43,569 bases of DNA, taken from NCBI GenBank assembly GCA_910585735.1, contig CAJUEU010000014.1:1-43569 (forward strand). The letters run 5' to 3'. Of this stretch, positions 15,961 through 23,731 are shown in pieces (positions within the stretch are counted from its first letter, which is position 1; each line of letters opens with the position of its first letter). This DNA is from an uncultured Oscillospiraceae bacterium. GTDB lineage: Bacteria; Bacillota; Clostridia; Oscillospirales; Oscillospiraceae. Below the pieces are notes generated by a model. It was not told the origin of the DNA. It searched no databases and saw only the letters and a program-made list of their open reading frames with translations. Made by a program: the position numbers and the translations under genes.

Positions 15961-17791
15961 GGCGGATCACCTCCTTTACCTTGCTTACAACACCCTCGGC
16001 ATCCAGGTCATAAAGCTTCCGAAGCTGGGCCACCGTGCCCTGCGGGGGCACTTTATCTCCCAAGTTCCGCAGCATCATATTGCCTGCCACGCCGGACTGG
16101 GCCATCCGGGCGGCCACCCGGGCCCCCACACAGTTGGCAGCCATAGCCTCCTCAAAAAAGCAAAGCCGCCCGGTTTTTGCTATCGAAGCCAAAATTTCTT
16201 TGGTCGGAACAGGTGTAATGGTATTTAACTTGACGATTTCCGCAGAGATATGGTCCTCTTCCAGTCTTTCGGCGGCCTCCAAAAGGGCGTTGATCTGGAC
16301 ACCGTACCCCACCAAAGTCACATCGCTGCCCTCCCGGAGCAGGGCAGCGGACTGTCCATCCCAGGGCTTCTGATAGCCCCCTTCACCACCCCTGGGATAA
16401 CGAATCGCCACAGGGCCTTTCATTTGGCGTATGGAAATGTCCAGCATTTGCCTTAGTTCCCCGTAGTTTGACGGACACAGAACAGTCATACCGGGGATGG
16501 TATCCAGAAAGCCCACGTCAAAGACACCATGGTGGGTCTCCCCATCCTCCCCCACAAGACCCGCCCGGTCCACACAAAACACCACATGAAGGTTTTGGAG
16601 GGCCACATCGTGGATGAGCATATCATAGGAGCGCTGGAGGAAGGTGGAGTAGACCGCAAACACCGGGACCATACCCTGTTTTGCCATACCGGCGCACATG
16701 GTGACAGCGTGGCCCTCCGCAATTCCCACATCAAAAAAACGCTCTGGAAACTTTTTGGCAAATCCGTCAAGGCCGGTGCCCGGCTGCATGGCGGCGGTGA
16801 CGGCACAGATACGCTCATCCTTCTCCGCCAGCTCGCAAAGGCTGTCCCCAAAAGCTTTGGAGAAGTTCATACCTCCAGGCGAAAGCGCCTTCCCGGTCGA
16901 GGGGTCAAAGGGACCCACCCCATGAAAGCGGTCAGGCTCAGCCTCAGCAGGAGCATACCCCTTTCCCTTCACGGTGCGGACATGGAGAAGCACCGGCCCC
17001 TCCAGCTCTTTGGCGTATTTCATCAGCCGGGTCAGGCCCTTCACGTCATGGCCGTCCACCGGGCCCAGGTAGGTGAAGCCCATATCCTCAAAGAGAGAGC
17101 AGGGCAAAAGGGTCTCCTTGATGGCGGTCTTCACCTGGTGGGTCACCCGGTAAAGCCCACGCCCCAGCGAAAAGGACTGCATCACCTTGCGGTAGCCCTT
17201 CTTAAAGCTAAGATACTGGGGCTTGAGCCGCTGGCGGGCAAGGTGCTCAGCGACACCGCCTACGCTTTGGGTAATGGACATGCCGTTGTCGTTGAGGATG
17301 ACCAGCAGGGGCTCCCCGCTGTCCCCGGCGTCTGAAAGCCCCTCATAAGCCAGACCGCCGGTGAGCGCCCCGTCTCCCAGAAGGGCTATCACATGGTGAT
17401 CCTTACGCTGAAGGGTGCGGGCCCTGGCCATGCCCACCGCTACTGAAACGGCGTTGGAGGCGTGGCCCGCCACAAAGGCGTCGCAGACGCTCTCCGACGG
17501 CTTGGGATAGCCGGAGATCCCCCCAAAGGTGCGAAGCTCCTCCATGGCGGCATCCCGGCCAGTGAGAAGCTTATGGCAGTAGCATTGATGGCCTACGTCG
17601 AAGACAATGCGGTCCCTCTGAGGGTTAAATACCCGGTGAAGAGCCACGGTAAGCTCCACCGCCCCCAGATTGGAAGCCAAGTGGCCTCCCCGCCGGGCGG
17701 TAAGCTCCACCAAACGCCCCCGAAGGGAGGCACAGAGGGCCTCCGCCTCAGCGTCGGTAATGAGATGCAGATTTTCAGGGATAGAAAGCAA
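15929..17791 (-). CDS. dxs: 1-deoxy-D-xylulose-5-phosphate synthase
   Basis: Dxs condenses pyruvate and glyceraldehyde 3-phosphate, with thiamine diphosphate, in the first step of the non-mevalonate isoprenoid pathway. The 620 residues have the expected layout: DVGHQCYCHKLLTG near 65-77, the thiamine-binding GDGALTGGLAYEG near 140, the transketolase pyrimidine domain (VGIAEGHAVTMCAGMA), and the C-terminal domain. The usual alanine in the first motif (GHQAY) is cysteine here. The start is TTG with GGGGG nine bases upstream. Pairing with ispA two genes upstream supplies the next isoprenoid steps. Repeat units at 17818-17951 separate it from the PAP2 gene. Confidence 0.96.
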   Translation of the reverse strand: MLSIPENLHLITDAEAEALCASLRGRLVELTARRGGHLASNLGAVELTVALHRVFNPQRDRIVFDVGHQCYCHKLLTGRDAAMEELRTFGGISGYPKPSESVCDAFVAGHASNAVSVAVGMARARTLQRKDHHVIALLGDGALTGGLAYEGLSDAGDSGEPLLVILNDNGMSITQSVGGVAEHLARQRLKPQYLSFKKGYRKVMQSFSLGRGLYRVTHQVKTAIKETLLPCSLFEDMGFTYLGPVDGHDVKGLTRLMKYAKELEGPVLLHVRTVKGKGYAPAEAEPDRFHGVGPFDPSTGKALSPGGMNFSKAFGDSLCELAEKDERICAVTAAMQPGTGLDGFAKKFPERFFDVGIAEGHAVTMCAGMAKQGMVPVFAVYSTFLQRSYDMLIHDVALQNLHVVFCVDRAGLVGEDGETHHGVFDVGFLDTIPGMTVLCPSNYGELRQMLDISIRQMKGPVAIRYPRGGEGGYQKPWDGQSAALLREGSDVTLVGYGVQINALLEAAERLEEDHISAEIVKLNTITPVPTKEILASIAKTGRLCFFEEAMAANCVGARVAARMAQSGVAGNMMLRNLGDKVPPQGTVAQLRKLYDLDAEGVVSKVKEVIRHEKAAGCPSC

Positions 17792-17817
17792 GGGAGAATG
17801 CCCCCTTTCATTTATAA

Positions 17818-17951
17818 GGCTTCCCCATTTATGGGGAAGCTGTCAGCAGCGCGGCCACAGGCCGTCTGCTGACTGATGAGGTTATTTGAATATGAACCCC
17901 TCATCCGGCATTTACTTCGCAAATGCCACCTTCCCCGTAAACGGGGAAGGC
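17818..17951. repeat. Inverted pair of palindromic (REP-like) repeat units
   Basis: Two units of the same design face each other. Unit A (17819-17881, plus) has hairpin GCTTCCCC/GGGGAAGC (17819-17826 with 17833-17840), a second hairpin GTCAGCAG/CTGCTGAC (17842-17849 with 17866-17873), then GATGAGG (17875-17881). Unit B (17950-17899, minus) has hairpin CCTTCCCC/GGGGAAGG (17929-17936 with 17943-17950), hairpin GGCATTT/AAATGCC (17907-17913 with 17921-17927), then GATGAGG (17905-17899). The first hairpin and the final GATGAGG are nearly constant and the second hairpin varies. It lies in the gap between the PAP2 gene and dxs. Confidence 0.75.
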
Positions 17952-17952
17952 T

Positions 17953-18417
17953 TTATACGGTGACCAGCCACGCGCCGCCCCAGCCCACGGCCACCCCCAA
18001 AAGAGCTCCCATGAGTACCTGGAGAGGTGTATGGCCCACAAGCTCTTTTAGCGCTTTTTCAAATTCCACAGGCCTGCCCTCGCCCCAATGCTCCATGATA
18101 TAATTGAGGACCACGGCCTGCTTGCCGGTCTCCCGGCGGACGTTGGCGGCGTCGTACATCACCACCACCGCCATAACGACCGCAATGGCAAAAAGAGGGG
18201 AAAAGAAATCATAGATATAACCCACCGAGGCGGCGCAAGCGCAGACGGCGGCTGAGTGGGAGGAGGGCATACCTCCGCTGGAAAGAATATGTCTCCAGTC
18301 CCAACGGCCCTCTACCACCCTCGTCACGAAAAGTTTGATGAGCTGGGCCGAGGCCCAGGCGATAATGGCTAAATTCAGGATCAGGTTGCCTGTGAGGAAA
18401 TCCACCACATTTTTCAT
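17953..18417 (-). CDS. Divergent PAP2 family membrane protein (YuiD-like)
   Basis: The 154-residue product has about four membrane segments and the phosphatase-like motifs HILSSGGMPSSHSA (near 45-58) and YDAANVRRETGKQ (near 88-100). This is the DUF212/divergent PAP2 family, whose substrate is unknown; lipid or isoprenoid phosphate is a guess based on the family and the ispA and dxs neighbours. The start at 18417 (GAGG, five bases, ATG) was preferred to an upstream extension to 18477 that runs into ispA. The gene follows ispA by seven bases. Confidence 0.88.
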   Translation of the reverse strand: MKNVVDFLTGNLILNLAIIAWASAQLIKLFVTRVVEGRWDWRHILSSGGMPSSHSAAVCACAASVGYIYDFFSPLFAIAVVMAVVVMYDAANVRRETGKQAVVLNYIMEHWGEGRPVEFEKALKELVGHTPLQVLMGALLGVAVGWGGAWLVTV

Positions 18418-18424
18418 GGTGTCC

Positions 18425-19306
18425 TCAGCTTTCTCTGGCAACCATGGCGTCGGCCAGCTCCTGAAGAAAGGAGACATCCCCCTGCCAGGTCACCCGGCCC
18501 AGGGCCTCTTTGGCATGGCGGGTGTACTTCTCCACCAGCTTCTCACACTCCTCCACCCCCAGAAGGGACGCAAAGGTACTCTTCCGCTGGGCGGCGTCTG
18601 AGCCCACGGGCTTGCCCAGCTCTTCGGCGGTGGAGATCACATCCAGAATGTCATCCCGGATCTGGAAGGCCAGGCCCAGGTCGGTGGCGTAGTCCCGAGC
18701 CACAGCCAGACGCCGCTCCTCCTCGGGGCCCTCTCCCCCGGCGGCGGTAACTCCCATGGTGCAGGCCGCCCGGAGCAGGGCCCCGGTCTTAGTGTCGTTG
18801 ATGGCGGTGAGTTCCTGGACTGTATGGAGCTTTCCGTCCTCCAGGGTGTCCCGGTACTGGCCCAGGCACATGCCCGAGGGGCCGGCGGCATCGGCCAGCA
18901 GCTTGCCCGCCCGGGCCCGGACCACAGCGTCCAGCGGCGCGCTCAGCACCACCTGAAAGGCGGCGGCCTGAAGAGCGTCCCCGGCCAGCACGGCCACGGT
19001 CTCCCCATAAACTTTATGGTTGGTGGGCTTTCCCCGGCGCAGGTCACTGTTGTCCATGCAGGGCAGATCGTCGTGGATCAGGGAATAGGTATGGAGCAGC
19101 TCCACGCCGCAGCCCAGCTCCAGAGCAGCCTCGGGCCGTCCGCCGCCGGCAGCGCAAAAGGCCATGGCCAGCACGGGACGGAGCCGTTTTCCGCCTCCCA
19201 AAAGGCTGTATCGAATCGCCTCGTGGAGCCCCTGCCCGGAAAAGATCCGGCTCAAGCGCTCCTCGATCATAGCCTTGTAAGCATCGTAGGTTTCCCGGTA
19301 GCTCAT
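18425..19306 (-). CDS. ispA: Polyprenyl (farnesyl/geranylgeranyl) diphosphate synthase
   Basis: The enzyme condenses dimethylallyl and isopentenyl diphosphates into longer prenyl chains. The 293 residues show the first aspartate motif HDDLPCMDNSDLRRG (D79, D80, D85), the residues GKPTNHKVYGE after it, and the second motif FQIRDDILDV. Product length (C15 or C20) cannot be read with certainty. The frame is open to 19405, but the ATG at 19306 overlaps the xseB stop (ATGA) and gives the family N-terminus MSYRETYDAYK. The order xseA-xseB-ispA-dxs is conserved in Firmicutes. Confidence 0.95.
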   Translation of the reverse strand: MSYRETYDAYKAMIEERLSRIFSGQGLHEAIRYSLLGGGKRLRPVLAMAFCAAGGGRPEAALELGCGVELLHTYSLIHDDLPCMDNSDLRRGKPTNHKVYGETVAVLAGDALQAAAFQVVLSAPLDAVVRARAGKLLADAAGPSGMCLGQYRDTLEDGKLHTVQELTAINDTKTGALLRAACTMGVTAAGGEGPEEERRLAVARDYATDLGLAFQIRDDILDVISTAEELGKPVGSDAAQRKSTFASLLGVEECEKLVEKYTRHAKEALGRVTWQGDVSFLQELADAMVARES

Positions 19307-19542
19307 ACTTCCATCTCCTCCATTTCTTCCATGACGGGCGCTCCCCCGGGCCCAGGCAGAAGCTTGCGCACCTTCTGCTCGGCCTTGTCCAGCGCCTCCG
19401 AGCATTGCTTCATAAGCCCAGCCCCCTCTTCAAAAAGGGCGAGGGCCTTCTCCAGGGGCAGGTCGCCCCCCTCCAACTGAGACACGATGGTCTCCAGACG
19501 GGCCATGGCTTCCTCAAATGTGGGCTGCTTTTTTGCCGGCAT
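19303..19542 (-). CDS. xseB: Exodeoxyribonuclease VII small subunit
   Basis: XseB is the 79-residue helical partner of XseA in the single-strand exonuclease ExoVII. It shows the typical FEEAMARLETIVSQLEGGDLPLEKAL followed by FEEGAGLMKQC. The ATG at 19542 comes five bases after the xseA stop and has AAAGGAG upstream, so the upstream-extended frame is rejected. It overlaps ispA by four bases. The C-terminal tail is rich in glutamate and methionine. Confidence 0.96.
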   Translation of the reverse strand: MPAKKQPTFEEAMARLETIVSQLEGGDLPLEKALALFEEGAGLMKQCSEALDKAEQKVRKLLPGPGGAPVMEEMEEMEV

Positions 19543-19547
19543 TGCGG

Positions 19548-20738
19548 TCACTCCTTTACACGACATTGAATGGTCCCGTCCGAGACCTGGAGCTCCAGGT
19601 CCTCGCCGGGGGACACGTCCTTGGTTGATTTCACGATACCGCCCGCCCCTCTGGGGATGGCGTAGCCCCGCCCCAGCACCTTCAGAGGGCTGAGCGCGTC
19701 CAAAGTGGAGGCGTACCGGGCCAACCGATTTTTGTCCTCCCCGAGCTTACGGACAGCCTCCCGGGTCAGATCCTCCCGGCAGCGGTCCAGCAGTAGCCGG
19801 CGGTCGTTCACCCAGGTCATGGGATCCCGGAGCAGCCGGCTCCGCCCCGCCCGCTCCAGCACAGCACGGGCACCCGAGAGCCGGTTCTCCACCGCCCGGA
19901 CCATCCGGCGGCTCAACTGGGACAAGCGGGCATACTGCTCGTTCTGGTCTGGTACCGCCAGCTCGGCCCCGTTGGAGGGGGTGGCGGCCCGAAGGTCGGC
20001 CACATAATCGGCGATGGTCACATCGGGCTCATGTCCCACCGCCGAAATGACAGGGATGCGGGAATCGTAGATGGCCTGGGCCACCCTCTCGTCATTAAAG
20101 CACCACAGGTCCTCCATGGAGCCGCCACCCCGGCCTGTGATAATAAGGTCGGCCAGGTCATGTTGGTCCACCCAGGCGATGGCCCCGGCAATCTCGGGGG
20201 GCGCCTCGGCTCCCTGGACCCGGCAGGGCACCACGAACACCTCCGCCATGGGCCAGCGGGCCCCCAAAATACGGATCATATCCCGCACCGCCGCCCCCGC
20301 GGGGGAGGTGACCAGGGCGATCCGCTTGGGGAACCGGGGGATAGGCTTTTTGTGATCCGGGTCGAAAAGGCCTTGGGCCGCCAGCCGTGCCTTCAGCTCC
20401 TCAAAGGCGGCGTGGAGGTCCCCCACCCCGTCGGCCTGGAGAGCCGAGACATAGAGCTGGTACTGGCCGTCCCGGGGGTATGCGGTCACACGGCCAAAGG
20501 CCACCACCTTCATACCGTTCTGAGGACGAAAACGGAGGGTGGCGGCCTCCCGGCGAAACATGACGCAACGGAGGCTCCCCCCCTCGTCCTTCAGGGAGAA
20601 GTAGTGGTGGCCAGAGGGATAGGCTTTGTAATTGGATATCTCCCCCCGGACAAAAAGAGCGCCCAGAGTAACATCGGCGTCCAATAGGTCGCGGATGTGC
20701 TCATTGACCTGGGTCACCGAACAGACAGAATATTTCAT
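19548..20738 (-). CDS. xseA: Exodeoxyribonuclease VII large subunit
   Basis: This is the catalytic subunit of ExoVII, which degrades single-stranded DNA from both ends. The 396 residues start with an OB fold (VRGEISNYKAYPSGHHYFSLKD near 28-50), then the exonuclease core with VTSPAGAAVRDMI and ITGRGGGSMEDLWCFN, then a helical region and a short C-terminal strand. A GGAGG site precedes the ATG. It follows the small membrane protein gene by 44 bases. Confidence 0.97.
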   Translation of the reverse strand: MKYSVCSVTQVNEHIRDLLDADVTLGALFVRGEISNYKAYPSGHHYFSLKDEGGSLRCVMFRREAATLRFRPQNGMKVVAFGRVTAYPRDGQYQLYVSALQADGVGDLHAAFEELKARLAAQGLFDPDHKKPIPRFPKRIALVTSPAGAAVRDMIRILGARWPMAEVFVVPCRVQGAEAPPEIAGAIAWVDQHDLADLIITGRGGGSMEDLWCFNDERVAQAIYDSRIPVISAVGHEPDVTIADYVADLRAATPSNGAELAVPDQNEQYARLSQLSRRMVRAVENRLSGARAVLERAGRSRLLRDPMTWVNDRRLLLDRCREDLTREAVRKLGEDKNRLARYASTLDALSPLKVLGRGYAIPRGAGGIVKSTKDVSPGEDLELQVSDGTIQCRVKE

Positions 20739-20782
20739 CTGGCGGCCTCCTTTTTTTGTTCAGGAGTGGAACAGAGCGCCGT

Positions 20783-20968
20783 TCAATCCTGGGAGAGCTG
20801 TTCGGCGTCCTTGTCGTCAGCCCAGAGCTTCTGGGCCAGCTCCTCAATGAGTTGGTGGGCGGATTCCTTGACGGCGTTTTTCACCGCCAGCTTCACCACC
20901 AGGTAGAGTCCGGCGAAAAAGAGCAGGAGCGCTGCAAGGACGATGAGCCAATTCACGAAGATGGTCAT
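20783..20968 (-). CDS. Small single-pass membrane protein
   Basis: This 61-residue product has one N-terminal membrane helix (about residues 4-26) and a charged amphipathic C-terminal part. AAGGAGG lies seven bases ahead of the ATG, and the gene starts three bases after the TsaD-like gene stops, which supports a real coding region. I do not recognise a family and can give no function. It appears to be translated with its neighbours. Confidence 0.65.
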   Translation of the reverse strand: MTIFVNWLIVLAALLLFFAGLYLVVKLAVKNAVKESAHQLIEELAQKLWADDKDAEQLSQD

Positions 20969-20971
20969 AGT

Positions 20972-21910
20972 TTATTCCTCCTTATCATTTGACCACAGGC
21001 GGTGACACAAAACAGCCACACCCATGGCATTGTCGGTTGAATATTGAGGCAGAGCGAAAAGGACCTGGCAGCGCTCGCTGAGGACCTGCCGCAGACGGGA
21101 ATTGGAGGCCACACCTCCCGAACAGAGCAGAGGCAGTCCAGGGAAACGGTCCCGGGCTGCCGCCGTGGCCTCCCAGACTGCCTGGGTCATGGTGCCGATG
21201 GTGAAGGCGGCGATGGCGGCGGGCTCCTCCCCCCGCTCCGCCAGGGCCTTTACCTGGTTCTCCACCCCGGAGAGGGAGAACTCCAGGCCGTTGAGCTTCC
21301 GCTTTAAGGGCTTAGGCCAGCTTTGGCACTGGTGGGACAGGTCGTCCAAAGCCTTCCCCGCGGGAAAGCGAAGTCCCAGCATAACGCCGGCCCGGTCAAT
21401 GAGCTGCCCCGCCGAAATGTCGGTGGTGCCGCCGATCCGCTCCGCCTTTACATTGGCCCCGTCAGGCTCCACATGAAGAAGCTCGGTGGTCCCCCCCGAC
21501 AGGTGCCAGGCCAGGAAAGGAGAATCCAACAGGTCCATCCGCCCCGCCGACCAGGCTGCGGCGGCCAGATGCCCCTGCTGGTGAGAAACCTCGTAAAAGG
21601 GGACCTTCAGGGCAGCGGCCAAACTTCTCCCCAAGCTCTCCCCCGCCAAAAAGCAAGGCATATAGGAGCCTTCCACCGCCCGGGGACGAGTGGAAGCCGC
21701 CACAGCGGAAGCTTCCCCCAGGCCCTGGCTTCGGAGCTCCTCCATCCGTCCGGGCAGGGCTTTTACGTGCTGAAAAAGGGCCTCCGACTGGCGCAGCCCC
21801 CGCTCCCCCGGCTTCACCTCCAGGAGCTTTCCGGCATTGACCCCATTCCATCCGTCAAAAAAAGCCGCCGAGGTGGTATAATTGCTTGTGTCCAGTCCCA
21901 GTGCCGTCAT
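20972..21910 (-). CDS. TsaD/Kae1-like (M22 glycoprotease-like) paralogue
   Basis: The fold family makes threonylcarbamoyl-adenosine in tRNAs (TsaD) and is a metal- and ATP-binding ASKHA protein. Seen here are GLDTSNYTTSAAF at the start, the metal-binding HQQGH (H110 and H114), and the C-terminal CSGGVASNSRLRQ and YSTDNAMG with the third ligand aspartate. At 312 residues it is shorter than ordinary TsaD (about 335-345), and it diverges in the middle. Similar short copies sit beside nusB and xseA in other Clostridia, where I believe a full TsaD also exists. It is thus more likely a paralogue than the main enzyme. Its ATG overlaps the nusB stop. Confidence 0.8.
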   Translation of the reverse strand: MTALGLDTSNYTTSAAFFDGWNGVNAGKLLEVKPGERGLRQSEALFQHVKALPGRMEELRSQGLGEASAVAASTRPRAVEGSYMPCFLAGESLGRSLAAALKVPFYEVSHQQGHLAAAAWSAGRMDLLDSPFLAWHLSGGTTELLHVEPDGANVKAERIGGTTDISAGQLIDRAGVMLGLRFPAGKALDDLSHQCQSWPKPLKRKLNGLEFSLSGVENQVKALAERGEEPAAIAAFTIGTMTQAVWEATAAARDRFPGLPLLCSGGVASNSRLRQVLSERCQVLFALPQYSTDNAMGVAVLCHRLWSNDKEE

Positions 21911-22443
21911 GGCTGGACCGGCTCCTCCGAAGAAACCTCCTTGGGCTGGGGCTCCGGGTCAAAGGGATCCTCCTCCAACACAGGGACTTCCTCCTGGGGC
22001 AGGGGTTCGGAGCGGACAAAGGAGCCCAGGATTCCATTGACAAAGGCCGCCAGCTCAGGCTCCTCATAGTGCTTGGTCAGCTCCACCGCATCGTTGATAG
22101 CGGCGGCGTTGGGCACGTCACGCATATAGAGGATCTCATACATGCACACCCGAAGGATGGCCACCACCGTCCGGGGCAAACGGGAAAAATTCCAGCCAAT
22201 GGAATACTTGCCGATATACTGGTCCAGCTCCAGCCGGTACTGGTACACCCCACGGACCAGTGCCTCTATGTAGTGGCGCTGCTCCCGGTTGGGGAACTGG
22301 GCGTACAGGGGCTCCTCCTGTCCGATCTGCTCAAACAGAGAGCGCTGCAGAGCCTTCTCCAGCAGCTCATCCGCCGAAATATCAAAAAAACTCAGCTCGA
22401 ACACCAAATGGACAGCCAACTCTCTGGCATTGCTTCTTGTCAT
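21907..22443 (-). CDS. nusB: Transcription antitermination factor NusB
   Basis: NusB binds the boxA RNA with ribosomal protein S10 and helps transcription of rRNA operons. The 178-residue product starts MTRSNARELAVHLVFEL and contains VAILRVCMYEILYM and DAVELTKHYEE, which are typical of the all-helical fold. After the normal end (NGILGSFVR) it carries about 33 extra residues that are acidic and proline-rich. The start at 22443 has GGGAGG upstream, so the longer frame is rejected. It leads the nusB-xse-ispA-dxs run. Confidence 0.95.
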   Translation of the reverse strand: MTRSNARELAVHLVFELSFFDISADELLEKALQRSLFEQIGQEEPLYAQFPNREQRHYIEALVRGVYQYRLELDQYIGKYSIGWNFSRLPRTVVAILRVCMYEILYMRDVPNAAAINDAVELTKHYEEPELAAFVNGILGSFVRSEPLPQEEVPVLEEDPFDPEPQPKEVSSEEPVQP

Positions 22444-22458
22444 GGTGGTTCCTCCCAC

Positions 22459-22472
22459 GGACCTACGGGTCC
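22459..22472 (-). promoter_or_regulatory. Small hairpin in the nusB leader
   Basis: GGACC and GGTCC pair around TACG, just upstream of the nusB ribosome binding site. A candidate -10 TATAAT lies at 22495-22490 on the minus strand, so the hairpin would be near the 5' end of the message. No clear -35 is visible. Confidence 0.3.
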
Positions 22473-22608
22473 ATTTTTGTATATTCATCATTATACACGC
22501 TTTTATGCAAAAAGAAAACCCCCAATCGTCCGGGAACGCAAAAAAATCCCCAGCAAAAAAGGGCGGAAAAAGAGCCGTTACGGTATGGTCGCTCCCACAA
22601 GCCAGACC

Positions 22609-22637
22609 TTGCCAGGAAATGACGGCCATGCTATAAT
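22609..22637 (+). promoter_or_regulatory. Sigma-A promoter of the acetyltransferase gene
   Basis: TTGCCA (22609-22614) and TATAAT (22632-22637) are separated by exactly 17 bases and lie 47 bases ahead of the GNAT start codon. This shows the gene is transcribed independently of the minus-strand operons around it. Confidence 0.75.
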
Positions 22638-22684
22638 TGAGCAGAACATGAGCATCAGATGTTTTTGTGGCAAAGGAGGAACAT

Positions 22685-23194
22685 ATGGACCTTGAATTAA
22701 GGACAGAACGACTTGTGATACAACCGTTTCGCGATTCCTTTCTGGCGGAATACTACAGGGAGTTCACAGATGACATTACAAAATACCAATATCCGGATGC
22801 TTTCCCGAATATGGAGGCAGCAAAAGGTCTGGTATCTGAATTTGTCTCCGAGATGGAGCAGGGCAATATGCTTGAGTTGGTCATTCTTACCCGAAGCGGT
22901 GAATTTATCGGCAGCATGGAGGCCTTTGGCATCAGGGAGAAAACTCCAGAGATCGGTCTTTGGCTGAAAAGCTCCGCCCAAGGGAAAGGGTATGGTTATG
23001 AAGCCCTGAAGGGTCTGCTGACCTACCTGAGCGCCCACGGAGCCTATCAGCATTACCTTTATGAGGTTGATGTTCGAAACCTTCCCAGCATCCGTTTAGT
23101 GGAAAAATTCCATTTTGAAAAAGGCGGCTGTGAGGATATTGTCACAGAATCCGGGAAAAAGCTACGGCTGCAAACGTACCGTATTTTCGTTTGA
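22685..23194 (+). CDS. GNAT family N-acetyltransferase (RimJ/RimL-like)
   Basis: The 169-residue product begins LELRTERLVIQPF, the usual start of RimJ/RimL-type acetyltransferases that transfer acetyl from acetyl-CoA to amines. The acetyl-CoA loop is AQGKGYGYEAL, and the later NLPSIRLVEKFHFEKGG matches the family's closing region. The substrate cannot be read from sequence. The start at 22685 has GGAGG five bases upstream; a TTG start at 22667 is not favoured. The gene is more AT-rich than its neighbours and interrupts the conserved asp23-nusB order with its own promoter and terminator, which suggests an inserted gene. Confidence 0.88.
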   Translation: MDLELRTERLVIQPFRDSFLAEYYREFTDDITKYQYPDAFPNMEAAKGLVSEFVSEMEQGNMLELVILTRSGEFIGSMEAFGIREKTPEIGLWLKSSAQGKGYGYEALKGLLTYLSAHGAYQHYLYEVDVRNLPSIRLVEKFHFEKGGCEDIVTESGKKLRLQTYRIFV

Positions 23195-23199
23195 CCGCA

Positions 23200-23231
23200 A
23201 AAAGCCTCGGCGCATTCACGCCGAGGCTTTT
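23200..23231. terminator. Bidirectional terminator
   Basis: GCCTCGGCG (23204-23212) and CGCCGAGGC (23219-23227) pair around CATTCA, with an A run before and a T run after. It serves the GNAT gene on the plus strand and the asp23 gene on the minus strand. Confidence 0.85.
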
Positions 23232-23243
23232 CATGTTCCTGAT

Positions 23244-23642
23244 TCAGCGGGCCTTCTTGGGCTGGTCAAAGGTGACCCCGGTGACGTGGACGTTCACGGT
23301 CTCCACCGAGAGGCCGCTGGTGCTTTCAATGGCATTTGCCACCGCATCCTGCACCGCCCGGGCAGCCTTCTGCACCGAAGAGCCGTAGCGGACCAGCACC
23401 GAGATCTCCACGGTGACCCGCTCCTCGTTCACAGCGACCCGAACTCCCTTGCTCAGATTCTTCCGTCCAGCCAGGAGTTCGGCAATATCGCTGCCCAGGT
23501 TGGCAGGCAGACCGCCCACCCCCTCGACCTCCAGGGCCGCGGCGGCAGCCGTCACCGCCAGCACATCCTCTGAAATGTGTATACTGCCCAGCTCGTCAGG
23601 GCAGGAGATGTAATCTTTTCCGTCCGCCATAGCTTCACGCAT
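23244..23642 (-). CDS. Asp23/Gls24 family envelope stress protein (YqhY-like)
   Basis: The 132 residues show the Asp23 (DUF322) fold: GSIHISEDVLAVTAAAAALEVEGV near the start and VQDAVANAIESTSGLSVETVNVHVTGV at the end. In Bacillus the homologue YqhY, encoded just before nusB, affects fatty-acid synthesis control through acetyl-CoA carboxylase. Here the order spoIIIAH - asp23 - (GNAT) - nusB retains that synteny, although accBC are absent. ATG at 23642 has AAGGAAAGG directly upstream; ATG at 23630 is an alternative. Confidence 0.93.
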   Translation of the reverse strand: MREAMADGKDYISCPDELGSIHISEDVLAVTAAAAALEVEGVGGLPANLGSDIAELLAGRKNLSKGVRVAVNEERVTVEISVLVRYGSSVQKAARAVQDAVANAIESTSGLSVETVNVHVTGVTFDQPKKAR

Positions 23643-23675
23643 CCTTTCCTTGGGTTTCCTTGAATCGGTATCTCC

Positions 23676-23703
23676 ATTTTACCACAAAAAAAGGAAATTA
23701 CAA
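23676..23703 (-). promoter_or_regulatory. Candidate sigma-A promoter of asp23
   Basis: On the minus strand TTGTAA (23703-23698) is followed after 16 bases by TAAAAT (23681-23676), 34 bases ahead of the start codon. Confidence 0.4.
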
Positions 23704-23731
23704 CAAAAAATTTGAAAAATGCGGAAGGACC

